The notes: generated by a model not told the origin, from the letters alone. DNA of 63,010 nt from Candidatus Ratteibacteria bacterium (GCA_028715665.1 JAQURI010000001.1:1-63010); one strand, 5' to 3'; positions 26,214 to 35,752 are shown, numbered from the stretch's first letter. Numbers and translations: made by a program.

Positions 26214-26674
26214 CCCTGTTTTAGCTCCCAGTTGTATGGAATTTTAGAAGTAAACGGGTCATTACGAAATATTTCATTCGGGTCATGAGGAATCGTAGCG
26301 CAATTGGCGACAATAGCCGTCTCAGTTCCAATCCCTTTAAATCCATTCCATACTTCAGGAGGAACTGTCACAAGAGCATAATTTTCATCTCCTATAAACA
26401 GTTCCATGATATTTCCACGTGTAGAAGACCCTTCTCTATTATCATAAAGAACAAGTTTTATTTTGCCATGAATACAGGCATAGTTCAATTTCATACTTTT
26501 ATGATAATGCCACGCCTTAATTACACCGGGATGGATAAGTGAAAAATAAATCTCGCCAAATTTCTCAAACACCGGGCTATCATTTCTTAACATATGAAAG
26601 ATACAACCTCTTTCATCAGGGATTTTACGTAATGGAGTTACAACAACCCCTTCAATTTGTGCCATATTTTTCAA
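26210..26674 (-). CDS. RmlC-like nucleotide-sugar 3,5-epimerase family protein
   Basis: A 154-residue cupin of the dTDP-4-dehydrorhamnose 3,5-epimerase family. Marks are DERGCIFHML near residue 20, GVIKAWHYHKSM with the catalytic-type histidine near 52, and VPPEVWNGFKGIG near 103. It may epimerise or isomerise a 4-keto nucleotide sugar before reduction or amination. It overlaps the NAD-dependent epimerase gene by ATGA and the nitroreductase gene after it. The exact reaction cannot be fixed from sequence. Confidence 0.82.
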   Translation of the reverse strand: MKNMAQIEGVVVTPLRKIPDERGCIFHMLRNDSPVFEKFGEIYFSLIHPGVIKAWHYHKSMKLNYACIHGKIKLVLYDNREGSSTRGNIMELFIGDENYALVTVPPEVWNGFKGIGTETAIVANCATIPHDPNEIFRNDPFTSKIPYNWELKQG

Positions 26675-27600
26675 TCTCTCCTATTATGTTCTTTATACCA
26701 ATCAATTGTTTTTTTCATTCCATCATATAATGTAGTTTTAGCTTTCCAGTGAAGTAGTTTCCTAGCATTATATGTATCAGCACAGGCATAACACATTTCA
26801 TTATTACGATATGGTACCGCACCCCAGACAGGATTGATTTTACTATTAAGTAGATTCAAAATGAGATTGATAGTAGTCCGAAGGGTCGGTGCATGTCCAG
26901 TTCCAATATCAAATATTTCATGTGCTTTCGTATAAGGGGGACTTGAAATCAACGACATATAAGCATCCACTATATCATCAACATAAATATAGTCCCATTT
27001 TTGATATCCCGGCGACGTTTTCAGTTCAGTCGTCTCACCTTTAAGAGCGGACTGGATTATAAATGGAATAAATTTACGTGCATTATCAAATTCTCCGTAA
27101 GCAGGAAATTGGCGAAACGTCACACACTGCATTCCCCGTTCGCCATAATAATCACAAAGAAGTTCGCCCTGTAATTTAGTAGCAGCATACAAGCTAATCG
27201 GATTAATTTTATGTACCTTGGATTTTCCATCATATACGAATGCAGTGCTTGCATTCACAAACAGTTTGATATCATTTTTAAGTGATTCATCAAGAAGAAG
27301 GGTTAAACCACGAACATTCGTATCATAGAGAGGCATTATATCAGAAAAGCAATGCTCAACAACATAATACGCAGCAAGATGGTAAACAATCTCCGGCTTA
27401 AATTTTCGGACGGCATCAGCAACTTTTACATTATCAGCTAAATCAGCAATAAAAACATTAAGCCGGCCATAAATATCTTCAATTCGTTCAATATTAGACC
27501 CAGCACGCTGAATAATCCCAACATCATGGTCATCAGAGACAAGTCTTCGGGTTAAATGAGACCCGATAAACCCCGTCGCTCCGGTAACAAGTATTCTCGT
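26671..27600 (-). CDS. NAD-dependent sugar epimerase/dehydratase, apparent ACG start
   Basis: A 309-residue extended SDR enzyme when read from 27600. The NAD site GATGFIGS lies nine residues from the N-terminus, exactly where family members have it. A YAATK pair near residue 122 supplies the catalytic Tyr and Lys. The first canonical ATG (27336) would remove the whole NAD-binding fold. In frame, after a TAG, the codons are TTT, ACG, AGA, ATA. The ACG lies six bases after AGGAGGAG and matches the expected Met in the pattern M-R-I-L-V-T-G. So translation probably starts at ACG, or one base differs from the true sequence. Confidence 0.8.
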   Translation of the reverse strand, partial: TRILVTGATGFIGSHLTRRLVSDDHDVGIIQRAGSNIERIEDIYGRLNVFIADLADNVKVADAVRKFKPEIVYHLAAYYVVEHCFSDIMPLYDTNVRGLTLLLDESLKNDIKLFVNASTAFVYDGKSKVHKINPISLYAATKLQGELLCDYYGERGMQCVTFRQFPAYGEFDNARKFIPFIIQSALKGETTELKTSPGYQKWDYIYVDDIVDAYMSLISSPPYTKAHEIFDIGTGHAPTLRTTINLILNLLNSKINPVWGAVPYRNNEMCYACADTYNARKLLHWKAKTTLYDGMKKTIDWYKEHNRRD

Positions 27601-27603
27601 AAA

Positions 27604-28008
27604 CTACTCCTCCTGAAGGGTTGGAGCATCCGATTTCATAGCTTCAACTTCTGCAAGAAAATCCATTTGAATATCATAAATACCATCACTATGAGCCGAT
27701 ATATCTCTAACTGAATCAAGTCCAAGTTTTTTATGATTGTTTAAAAAAGACCACGTAACCATTTCATTCTTTCTGGATATTACTACTGCTTTTCTAATAT
27801 TTCCTTTAACTGCGAAAGTTCTTCCTCGAACTAAAGCATCATAATAACATTCTTTGCATACAGGCATACCAGCCCATACACCAGTTTTTGTGATGTCAAC
27901 TTTTTTACCTTTATACATTGGAATTGACCATTTCAATGGGGTACATTCGTTGCATATTGCACAGTTGGTGTATGCTTCGGTCAAATCGATGACAATCTCT
28001 TCATTCAT
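27604..28008 (-). CDS. Small cysteine-rich protein, probable zinc-binding
   Basis: A 134-residue protein from the ATG at 28008, preceded by GGAGG. A longer frame exists upstream but overlaps the glycosyltransferase. Cysteines NCAICNEC near residue 19 and VCKEC near 52 form a likely zinc ribbon around a short basic loop. The remainder is alpha/beta with no known family. It ends four bases before the epimerase start. Confidence 0.6.
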   Translation of the reverse strand: MNEEIVIDLTEAYTNCAICNECTPLKWSIPMYKGKKVDITKTGVWAGMPVCKECYYDALVRGRTFAVKGNIRKAVVISRKNEMVTWSFLNNHKKLGLDSVRDISAHSDGIYDIQMDFLAEVEAMKSDAPTLQEE

Positions 28009-28903
28009 TTTCAATCCTCCAATCAATAATTCGATATATATATCCCAGCCCAACAGTGGCCGTAAAAGCAACAAGGAAAAATAACTGTATTATACGCTCA
28101 GGGATGCCGGTAAATAGAACATATTTAAGGAACCCCGATTCCTGACTTAATTTATCGGAAGATTTTTCCCCCATCACATGTTTTGAATACCCCTGCCAGA
28201 ACGCACGACGAAACAATGCTTTTAATGCAACCCGCGACTTGAACACTTTATGATGAACAATGGCATCAGGATTATACCAGACACCTGCCCCGGTAAGTTC
28301 TTGAATTCTGTTACAGATATCAGCTTCTTCCCCCTGCAAAACAGTATTTTTTCCAGCATTGAATCCGAATCCAGTATCGAACCCACCGACCCGAAGAAAA
28401 ACATCACGAGCAAAACTTATATTAGACCCATAAGTATTCCTGACAATTTTAATATGTTCAGGGCTGCCTTTGGGATTGGCACCGATGAGCCACCAGAACT
28501 CTTCCGGAATAAAAGCCGACACACCATCTATCCATAAGGGAACAAGTCTTCCTCCGGCGGCGACGGCATCATTTTGACGGTACAAAATAGCCAAATGCGA
28601 TATCCAGTATGGGTCAGCTACAGCATCATCATCAAGAAATGCGACTACATCCCCGGTAGCAATTTCAGCCCCAACATTCCGGCTCTTTGAAAGACCAAGA
28701 TTGATGTCATTGAGATGCATTTTTACGCCAATATCTTGACTTAAAATAGTATCATATAATTCCTTATTCCCATCAACAACGACAATTATTTCAATAAACG
28801 GATATGTTTGATTTTTAACACTATCGATTGCCTCAATTAAATCTGAATATCTTTGTACACTGTACGTACATATGATAACTGAGAACATTAACGAATCGCT
28901 CAT
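28001..28903 (-). CDS. GT2 glycosyltransferase with C-terminal membrane segment
   Basis: A 300-residue inverting glycosyltransferase. FSVIICTYS near residue 7, EIIVVVDGN near 38, FLDDDAVADP (DxD) near 90 and GFGFNAGKNTVLQGEEADIC near 190 (the ED-like catalytic base) are all present. Residues about 272-292 form a hydrophobic span, so it is membrane attached. This layout resembles archaeal Agl-type enzymes that decorate dolichol-linked glycans. First gene of the minus-strand run, diverging from the operon that starts at 28999. Confidence 0.87.
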   Translation of the reverse strand: MSDSLMFSVIICTYSVQRYSDLIEAIDSVKNQTYPFIEIIVVVDGNKELYDTILSQDIGVKMHLNDINLGLSKSRNVGAEIATGDVVAFLDDDAVADPYWISHLAILYRQNDAVAAGGRLVPLWIDGVSAFIPEEFWWLIGANPKGSPEHIKIVRNTYGSNISFARDVFLRVGGFDTGFGFNAGKNTVLQGEEADICNRIQELTGAGVWYNPDAIVHHKVFKSRVALKALFRRAFWQGYSKHVMGEKSSDKLSQESGFLKYVLFTGIPERIIQLFFLVAFTATVGLGYIYRIIDWRIENE

Positions 28904-28953
28904 GAATCAAAGAAATAAAACATAAAGTAGATAAAGATATCGGGAAACTCCAA

Positions 28954-28981
28954 CGACCGATACCTTTATCGTAATTATGTT
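28954..28981 (+). promoter_or_regulatory. Shared-type promoter for the sugar-acylation operon
   Basis: CGACCGATACCTTTATCG followed by TAATTATGTT in the 95-base divergent gap. The inverted repeat CGATA-N4-TATCG is intact. The ATG at 28999 is 34 bases after the start of TTTATC. No palindrome stands six bases upstream. Confidence 0.7.
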
Positions 28982-28998
28982 TCAAAAGGCCAACAAAC

Positions 28999-29823
28999 AT
29001 GAAAACTATAGGTATAATTGGAACCGGCATTATGGGAACCCAACTTACGTGCTTCTTCCTTAGCAGGGGATTCAAAGTCATTGTGAAAACCCACACAGAG
29101 AATAATACTGAGGAACAAATTAAAAAAATAGGAGCGAGAATAAACAAATATTATCCAGGTGGTATTCCGTTAAATAATATTGTTATAACATCAGATTTCA
29201 AAAAATTAAGAGATGTAGACCTTGTAATCGATTGCATAATCGAGAATTTGACCGCAAAACAGGAACTATTCCAAATACTCGAAAAAACATGTTCAAGAAA
29301 AACGATTTTTGCATCGAATACATCCTCAATATCAATAAACAAGATAGCATTACCAACAGACAGGTTAAAACAGACAGTGGTAATCCATTTCTTCAATCCG
29401 GTCGAAAAAATGCATCTGGTAGAAATAAATGCCGGGGCAATAACAACAGTCGAAACTATCGACAAAGCAGTGGAATTAGTAAAATCGCTCGGTAAAACCC
29501 CGATAGTAATGAGGAATATACCGGGTGGAATCGTTAATCGGTTATTGTTTGCATCAATAAACGAAGCTGGTTACATGCTCGAAGAGACAGGATTAACAAT
29601 AAAGAACATTGACGCAGCAATGAAGCTGGGATTAAATCATCCGATGGGTCTGCTGGAATTAGCAGACTTTATTGGATTGGATACTGTTTATAACATATTA
29701 ACAACGTTCAATTCAACAATCGCAGGGTTCAAACCTCCCGCACGAATATTCGAACAAATGATAGAACAGGGAAAATTAGGAAGGAAAACAGGAAGTGGAT
29801 TTTATGAATATAAAAAAGAATAA
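28999..29823 (+). CDS. 3-Hydroxyacyl-CoA dehydrogenase family protein
   Basis: A 274-residue NAD-dependent dehydrogenase with the family's two domains. IGIIGTGIMGTQL binds NAD, ASNTSSISI and HFFNPVEKMHLVEI hold the catalytic His and Glu near residues 132-143, and GGIVNRLLFASINEA begins the C-terminal helical domain. The usual reaction interconverts 3-hydroxyacyl-CoA and 3-ketoacyl-CoA. It is the first gene behind the shared promoter and is followed by a sugar acyltransferase. It may therefore supply a 3-hydroxyacyl donor for an acylated amino sugar rather than serve beta-oxidation, which is inference. Confidence 0.87.
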   Translation: MKTIGIIGTGIMGTQLTCFFLSRGFKVIVKTHTENNTEEQIKKIGARINKYYPGGIPLNNIVITSDFKKLRDVDLVIDCIIENLTAKQELFQILEKTCSRKTIFASNTSSISINKIALPTDRLKQTVVIHFFNPVEKMHLVEINAGAITTVETIDKAVELVKSLGKTPIVMRNIPGGIVNRLLFASINEAGYMLEETGLTIKNIDAAMKLGLNHPMGLLELADFIGLDTVYNILTTFNSTIAGFKPPARIFEQMIEQGKLGRKTGSGFYEYKKE

Positions 29824-30481
29824 AGTGTATATTCTTGGCGCAGGTGGATTTGCACGAGAAGTTCTGAACATATTTACAGACCTCGGAGCGGAAAGCTCTG
29901 TACGGGGATTTATTGAAGAAAGCATTTCCCGTGTTGGAAAACGATTGAATGGAAAAGATATTCATAGCTCCATAATTCTTAACCCCTCAACCGGACTCGA
30001 CCCAAAGGAAACCAATTTAATTTGTGCAATTGGAACCCCATTACGAAAACGGTGGATTGAGGAAACAAAAGCACAAGGATATGATTACATCGCAGTAGTT
30101 CATCCAAGCACAATAAACTCAAGATGGATAACTCTGGGAGAAGGTGTAATCATCTGCGCCGGGAACATCCTGACAAGCCAGATATCAATTGGAAATCACT
30201 CCATAATAAATCTCGGTTGCACAATAGGGCATGATGTATCAATAGGAAAGTATACAACAGTCTCTCCCGGAGTGCACATATCAGGAAAAGTAACAATAGG
30301 AGATGAATGCTTCATTGGCACCGGGTCTGTAATTGTCGAAAAAGTATCAATTGGAAACAGGTCATTCATAGGCGCAGGAGCCGTGGTAACGAAAGACATC
30401 CCAGAAGACACGCTGGCAATGGGTGTCCCGGCAAAGTTGATACGAACATTAACGGAAGAGGAATGGAGGAGATTAATCTAA
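29804..30481 (+). CDS. NeuD/PglD-like hexapeptide sugar acyltransferase
   Basis: A 225-residue acyltransferase. The N-terminal Rossmann-like domain starts VYILGAGGFAREV. The C-terminal left-handed beta helix is built from hexapeptide repeats (IGNHSIINLG, IGHDVSIGKY, IGDECFIGTG), with histidine in CTIGHDV as the likely catalytic base. Family members acylate the amino group of UDP-4-amino sugars or O-acetylate sialic acids. The start at 29804 overlaps the previous gene by 20 bases. It fits with the aminotransferase at 31128 and the hydroxyacyl-CoA dehydrogenase just upstream. Confidence 0.87.
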   Translation: MNIKKNKVYILGAGGFAREVLNIFTDLGAESSVRGFIEESISRVGKRLNGKDIHSSIILNPSTGLDPKETNLICAIGTPLRKRWIEETKAQGYDYIAVVHPSTINSRWITLGEGVIICAGNILTSQISIGNHSIINLGCTIGHDVSIGKYTTVSPGVHISGKVTIGDECFIGTGSVIVEKVSIGNRSFIGAGAVVTKDIPEDTLAMGVPAKLIRTLTEEEWRRLI

Positions 30482-31131
30482 TGCAAGTAATAGAATTGAT
30501 GAAAAGGCAAATTCAACGAACAAGATGCCGGATTTTATCAAAAAACCGAATTAATAAAATTATAACTGATATGGGGGGCTACCCAATAAAATTACATTTG
30601 GGCTGTGGTGGTCATGTTAGAGCCGGCTGGGTCAATTGCGACCTGAATCCAAAAGACAAAATCGTTTTACCTGTGGATTTACTTAATGCATTTCCCTTTC
30701 CTGAAGAGAGTGTTAGATTATGCTATGCAGAGCACGTACTCGAACATTTTTCCATAGAAGAATTACGACTCGTATTAAAAAACATATTCAAAGTAATGCA
30801 GGCAGGCGGGACGTTCCGGATAGCACAACCTGATTTACAGGCAATGATAAAAGATAGCCTGTACTCATACGGTTGGAAGATTGAGAAGATGAAATATTCC
30901 AAAACAAAGGATAAAAACATCTACACTGGCACACATTATTTGAATTTCATTTGGAATGAATGGGGGCATAAATTCAATCATTCCTACGATTCTTTGAAAT
31001 ACGAACTGAATCTTGCCGGTTTCAGAGAAGTAACACCGTGCACATATCATAAATCAGGGACGCCAGCACTGTGTTTCTTGGAAAAACACACTCCTTCCGA
31101 AGACGCCCTTATTTGTGAGGCGATAAAGTGA
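30481..31131 (+). CDS. SAM-dependent methyltransferase
   Basis: A 216-residue class I methyltransferase. LHLGCGGHVRAGWVNCDLNP near residue 39 holds motifs I and II, YAEHVLEHF near 81 motif IV, and AGGTFRIAQPDL near 107 follows. It resembles the predicted methyltransferases often found in surface-glycan clusters. The ATG is on the last base of the upstream stop codon. A longer open frame upstream overlaps the acyltransferase and is not used. Acceptor unknown. Confidence 0.85.
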   Translation: MQVIELMKRQIQRTRCRILSKNRINKIITDMGGYPIKLHLGCGGHVRAGWVNCDLNPKDKIVLPVDLLNAFPFPEESVRLCYAEHVLEHFSIEELRLVLKNIFKVMQAGGTFRIAQPDLQAMIKDSLYSYGWKIEKMKYSKTKDKNIYTGTHYLNFIWNEWGHKFNHSYDSLKYELNLAGFREVTPCTYHKSGTPALCFLEKHTPSEDALICEAIK

Positions 31132-32288
31132 ACAAGCTGGCATTCACCAACCCGATATACGTTACCCGTCCATTATTACCAGACCTAAAAGACCTGATGG
31201 CCAGACTACAGGAAGTATGGGATTCTCAATGGTTAACGAATTTCGGAGCACAGCACAAGCTCTTAGAACAGAGATTAACAAAGCTTTTGAAAGTACAGAA
31301 CGTTTCACTATTCAATAACGGGACGATAGCACTCATCACAGCCTGCCAGAGTCTGAGATTATCGGGCGAAGTAATAACGACCCCCTTCACATTCGCAGCC
31401 ACCCCACATGTTTTAACGTGGAACGGCATCAAACCCATTTTCTGTGATATCAATCCAGAGACGATGAACATAGACGAAACAAAGATTGAATCCATGATTA
31501 CCCCTGAGACCACAGGTATCCTTGGAGTTCATGTATTCGGCGTTCCATGCAACGTTAAGGTGATTCAGGACATTGCAGACAGGTACGGCCTTAAAGTCAT
31601 ATACGATGCTGCACATGCATTCCAGTGTGAAATAAACGATATCGGAATTGGAAATTTCGGGGACATTACGATGTTCAGTTTCCATGCAACCAAATTATTT
31701 CATACAGGGGAAGGTGGAGCACTTACATTCAAAGACCACAATCTAAAACAGAGACTTGATTTACTCAAGAATTTCGGGATAAAGAATGAAGAAGAAGTTG
31801 TCATGCCGGGCATAAACGGAAAGATGAATGAAATTCAGGCTGCACTGGGTCTAGCGGTCTTGGACATCCTGAATGAGGAACATATTAAAAGAGAGCGACT
31901 GCTTGAAGTGTACCGTGAACAACTCAGCGATGTGGATGGAATCACATTTCAGAAGGAGTTAAAATCAGTAACGCAGTCTAGTAATCAGTATTTCGTTATA
32001 AGAATCAATGAAAACCGCTTCGGAACATCAAGAAATACAGTCCATGACCGGCTAAAAAAGTATAATGTAATTGCCCGGAAATATTTTTATCCACTATGTA
32101 GCGATTATACCTGTTATCGTCATTTACCATCATCGAAAAAAGAGAATTTACCGGTTGCCAATATGGTAGTAAATGAAACACTGGCACTTCCATTATACGG
32201 AAGATTGACTGAAGATGACGTGATAAAGATTTGTGACATCATAAAACAGGAGTCGCCGTCAATCCCTGCACCCCACGGAGGACTATAA
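31128..32288 (+). CDS. DegT/DnrJ/EryC1 family sugar aminotransferase
   Basis: A 386-residue PLP enzyme. Marks are SLFNNGTIALITA near residue 61, TTPFTFAATPHVLTWNGIKPIF near 84, IYDAAHAFQCE near 158 and SFHATKLFHTGEGG near 182, with the PLP lysine in ATK. It transfers an amino group to a 3- or 4-keto nucleotide sugar, giving the amine for the acyltransferase upstream. It starts at GTG in a GTGA overlap. The last seven residues (IPAPHGGL) are encoded by bases nearly identical to 102-118 beside the solo IS end at 51, so the tail may be recently acquired. Confidence 0.88.
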   Translation: MNKLAFTNPIYVTRPLLPDLKDLMARLQEVWDSQWLTNFGAQHKLLEQRLTKLLKVQNVSLFNNGTIALITACQSLRLSGEVITTPFTFAATPHVLTWNGIKPIFCDINPETMNIDETKIESMITPETTGILGVHVFGVPCNVKVIQDIADRYGLKVIYDAAHAFQCEINDIGIGNFGDITMFSFHATKLFHTGEGGALTFKDHNLKQRLDLLKNFGIKNEEEVVMPGINGKMNEIQAALGLAVLDILNEEHIKRERLLEVYREQLSDVDGITFQKELKSVTQSSNQYFVIRINENRFGTSRNTVHDRLKKYNVIARKYFYPLCSDYTCYRHLPSSKKENLPVANMVVNETLALPLYGRLTEDDVIKICDIIKQESPSIPAPHGGL

Positions 32289-33133
32289 TGAAACTGGGAA
32301 TCGTTTGCCCAATCGGAAATCTCAAAGAGCATGGTTATCATCATATCAGCGATACGGTACTTCAATCATTCTGTGATTTTGCAGATAAAGTATTATTGAT
32401 TTCAACAACGGAAACCCCCGGAACAATAAACAATAAAAATCCAAAAATACAATTAATATCCACGAATGAGACATGGTTTAAAGATAATCGATATTCCATG
32501 GAGGGGCTGGTAAATAATTGCAATATTGGAATGAAAATACTGATTGATGACGGGTTCGATGTTGTAATGTTCTTATCGATTAATCAGTATATACCGAGTA
32601 CGAATTTCGAGAATATCAAGAATTATATTCAAGACTTTTTAGAGCAAGACAAGCCCCATACATATCTTTATAAAATGTATCAGTATATTTCGGATTTATA
32701 TGATGCTGATACTAGATTACCATGGATTTTGAATTTACATCATAATACATCTGTATTTGCTGCGGATTCATTAATAATATCAAAAAAACTGTGGTTCCTA
32801 ACATACAAAAGAACAGAAAAAATCAGGAACGCGGATTATAAAAAATATAATAATATTGCGATTGTAGATGTGGTTGGAGAACTCACAAAAGAAGAAGCTG
32901 CGAGATTATGGACGTTCGTAGGCGACGGACAGGGTTATTATCATAAAAAGTTATACGCTGATAACAATGGGAATTACGAACATTCTCAAATGTTAAAGCA
33001 ATTCAAAACCAAACTCCAGCGCAGGAACATAAGTTCAAAACCGCTTGATATTTATGGGAAGATTATCAGTGACGGTAGCAGTTTAAACTATATCAGTCAC
33101 GAACTTTTTACCGGAACGAGGATAAAACCATGA
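32288..33133 (+). CDS. Possible GT-A glycosyltransferase-like protein
   Basis: A 281-residue protein. The N-terminus MKLGIVCPIGNLKEHG and a later DDGFDVVMFLSINQYIPS look like the first strands and metal-site region of a GT-A-fold glycosyltransferase. The canonical DxD is not clear and the second half is unfamiliar. No signal peptide or membrane span. It lies between a sugar aminotransferase and AglB with four-base overlaps, so a role in glycan assembly is likely. Ribosome site GGAGG precedes the start. Confidence 0.55.
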   Translation: MKLGIVCPIGNLKEHGYHHISDTVLQSFCDFADKVLLISTTETPGTINNKNPKIQLISTNETWFKDNRYSMEGLVNNCNIGMKILIDDGFDVVMFLSINQYIPSTNFENIKNYIQDFLEQDKPHTYLYKMYQYISDLYDADTRLPWILNLHHNTSVFAADSLIISKKLWFLTYKRTEKIRNADYKKYNNIAIVDVVGELTKEEAARLWTFVGDGQGYYHKKLYADNNGNYEHSQMLKQFKTKLQRRNISSKPLDIYGKIISDGSSLNYISHELFTGTRIKP

Positions 33134-35724
33134 AAAAAATAAAAAATAATAAGAAACAGGAACCGCTGACGAAGATATCTGAAACGGACAGTGGAGCACG
33201 CAGGGCAAACATAATCACGGGACTGATAGTAGCGTTTTTTGTAGGGGTCTCATTTTATGTTAGGGCAATAATCCCATATGAACGCATGTCACAAGTAATG
33301 GCAGAAGGACTTACTTTTGCAATGGACGATGCAGTATTTCATATGCGTCTTGTGGAAAACACAATTGCTAATTTTCCAAACAGGATTTTCTATGATGCGT
33401 TCACTCAATTTCCATATGGGAACAGGCTGCACTGGGGAGCATTATTTGACCAGACAATAGCAGCAATATCAATCATAGCAGGACGGATATTTGATGGCGG
33501 GGCACCATCCCAGTTAACAATTAATACTGTCGGTTCCTTTTATCCGGCTGTACTAGGTGCTTTATGCGTAATACCAGCATTCTACATCGCAAAAGAACTG
33601 GCCGGAAGAAAAGCCGGTATAATTGCAGCGGCTCTTACCGCACTTCTGCCGGGTCAGTTCCTGTCGAGGTCTGTACTGGGATTCACAGACAATCACATTG
33701 CAGAAGTTCTATTCCTTACAATAGCAGTAATGTATTTTGTAATGGCTCTCAAGAAATCAGAATCATTGACGTTCGATAACTTCCGGGAAAGCAAAGTTCA
33801 TTTAGTGATACCGGGATTCATAAATGCAATAATGGCTGGTTTTTTCCTCGGTATTTATCTCCTGAACTGGACTGCGGGAGTGTTTTTCATTGTAGTGTTT
33901 GGAATTTTTATAGGACTTCAGTTCGTAATAGATAACCTCAAATCCAAACCAACGGATTATCTGATAATAATCAGCATTCCACTATTCATAATCCCGGCAT
34001 TACTGGTTTCTCCTTATGTGGAAATCGGAAATGGATTCGATTCAGCATATTATTCACTTCTTCATATCGTTGTACCTTTAATCGGGTTAGCGATGACCGC
34101 ACTTCTCTATACTATCTTAAAAAAGATGAAACCAAGCCCCATTGCGTTTATAATAATTCTGGCTGTTATTATGGGTGTTGGAGGGCTAGTTATAAAACTC
34201 ATATTACCAGACCTGTTCGCAACAACACTGGGTAATATGGCGATTATGTTTTCTGCACGTACAGGCGGGCAAGCGACGGTAGCTGAAGCCCAAACAATGA
34301 ATACAGCAACAGCGGTCGGATATTTCGGGATAAATTATTATTTGTCATTCATCGGTCTGGCAATAATTGGATATATAAGCATAAGACGGCAGAAACCAGA
34401 ATACACACTGGTAGCAGTATGGAGCATCTTCATTTTACTGATATCGCTGGCAGAACTCAGATTCAGTTATTACTATGCCATTAACGTAGCTGTTATGACA
34501 TCAGTATGGGCAGCATTTATACTGGACTGGGTTGGATGGAAAGAATTCAATTTAAATTCAATAAAAAATACAATCTCAAGTCTGAAAGCATATCCGATAA
34601 TTATTCTATTAATTCTTATAGTTGGAATGATATTTTATCCGCAGGACTCATCAATATTCAAAATATCAACCACAGCGACAAAAAGCGGTGCCCTAACCGC
34701 AGGGTACTTTGAATGGTATGATGCTATGAAATGGATGAGGAACAATACCCCGGACACGGGCGTAGACTATTACGGAACATATACACGTCCGGCACAGGGC
34801 GAAAAATACCCATATCCATCCACAGCATATGGTGTAATGTCATGGTGGGATTATGGTCATGATATAACGTATTGGGGTCACAGGATACCTAATGCAAACC
34901 CATTTCAGGCAGGAATTGGCGGTGGAGACACACACAGCCCCGGAGCATCGACGTTCCTGACGGCACAGACAGAACAAGAAGCAAATAAAATTCTGGATGA
35001 ATTAGGAACACGATATATAGTAACAGATGGGTTCATGGCATATGGTATTCAGAATATAATCGCAACATGGAATAAACAGACTGATATCATGGACGCGGGA
35101 TTTAGCGGAACTACCGAGTTTCAGCCAAACAAGTTCTATATAACTGGAATACGAACAAACAATGGATACCAGCAGGCTCCCGGCCTGAAATCTTTTACCA
35201 GCATGACCGGAAAACTACATATTCTCGATACAGACGGATTGCAAAGATATCGATTGGTTCATGAAACATTCCCAAGTCCGGCAACACTAAACGCTAAAGT
35301 TGGAGGAGGAAACCCTCAGCTTGAGGAACAATCAAAAGCATTATACAATTTGATGTTCGGTCATAACACAGCTTCACAGGCCATAGCTCCACAGGCGACC
35401 GGATACGTCAAAATATTTGAATACGTAAAAGGCGGGAACATATTCGGGACGGCTCCAGCGAATACCACCGTATCTATATCCCTGCCGATAAAAACCAACC
35501 AAGGCCGTGAATTTAAATATACTCAAACAACTATGAGCGACAGGCATGGCCTGTTCTCATTAGTTGTCCCGTATTCAACGACTGGCTGGGAAACAAGAAC
35601 TACAAATTTCGATACAAAACCGACAGGAAAATATGTAATTTCAGTTAATGGCAAGTCAAAGGAATTCGATATGACGGAATCCCAAATAGTATTGGGAAGG
35701 TCAATTTCAATTGGCATGACATAA
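33130..35724 (+). CDS. aglB: Oligosaccharyltransferase AglB/STT3
   Basis: An 864-residue membrane enzyme that moves a lipid-linked glycan to Asn in N-X-S/T sequons outside the cell. About 13 hydrophobic spans lie within residues 28-505. The first external loop has the metal-binding DD at 66-67 (MDDAVFHMR). The signature WWDYG is at 572-576 in the C-terminal soluble domain. The end of the protein adds beta-rich domains. It is full length for archaeal AglB. It follows an amino-sugar operon and precedes sequon-rich secreted proteins. Whether the host has its own AglB cannot be known from this window. Confidence 0.93.
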   Translation: MKKIKNNKKQEPLTKISETDSGARRANIITGLIVAFFVGVSFYVRAIIPYERMSQVMAEGLTFAMDDAVFHMRLVENTIANFPNRIFYDAFTQFPYGNRLHWGALFDQTIAAISIIAGRIFDGGAPSQLTINTVGSFYPAVLGALCVIPAFYIAKELAGRKAGIIAAALTALLPGQFLSRSVLGFTDNHIAEVLFLTIAVMYFVMALKKSESLTFDNFRESKVHLVIPGFINAIMAGFFLGIYLLNWTAGVFFIVVFGIFIGLQFVIDNLKSKPTDYLIIISIPLFIIPALLVSPYVEIGNGFDSAYYSLLHIVVPLIGLAMTALLYTILKKMKPSPIAFIIILAVIMGVGGLVIKLILPDLFATTLGNMAIMFSARTGGQATVAEAQTMNTATAVGYFGINYYLSFIGLAIIGYISIRRQKPEYTLVAVWSIFILLISLAELRFSYYYAINVAVMTSVWAAFILDWVGWKEFNLNSIKNTISSLKAYPIIILLILIVGMIFYPQDSSIFKISTTATKSGALTAGYFEWYDAMKWMRNNTPDTGVDYYGTYTRPAQGEKYPYPSTAYGVMSWWDYGHDITYWGHRIPNANPFQAGIGGGDTHSPGASTFLTAQTEQEANKILDELGTRYIVTDGFMAYGIQNIIATWNKQTDIMDAGFSGTTEFQPNKFYITGIRTNNGYQQAPGLKSFTSMTGKLHILDTDGLQRYRLVHETFPSPATLNAKVGGGNPQLEEQSKALYNLMFGHNTASQAIAPQATGYVKIFEYVKGGNIFGTAPANTTVSISLPIKTNQGREFKYTQTTMSDRHGLFSLVVPYSTTGWETRTTNFDTKPTGKYVISVNGKSKEFDMTESQIVLGRSISIGMT

Positions 35725-35752
35725 TTTTTTTTGTTGGTTGCCGGGGAACCAA
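35725..35752 (+). terminator. Oligo-T tract and hairpin after aglB
   Basis: Eight consecutive T bases (35725-35732) directly after the aglB stop, as archaeal RNA polymerase uses for termination. Then comes a hairpin TTGGTT/AACCAA with a seven-base loop (35734-35752). TATA-like CCTTTATAAAC at about 35763 and TTTATAAAAG at 35801 follow and could start the next gene. Confidence 0.6.

Noticed and set aside
28861..28870. Another TGTACGTACA palindrome
   Set aside because: It lies in the coding region of the GT2 gene (28001-28903), where it encodes conserved residues near its start, and it is 83 bases from the promoter rather than six.
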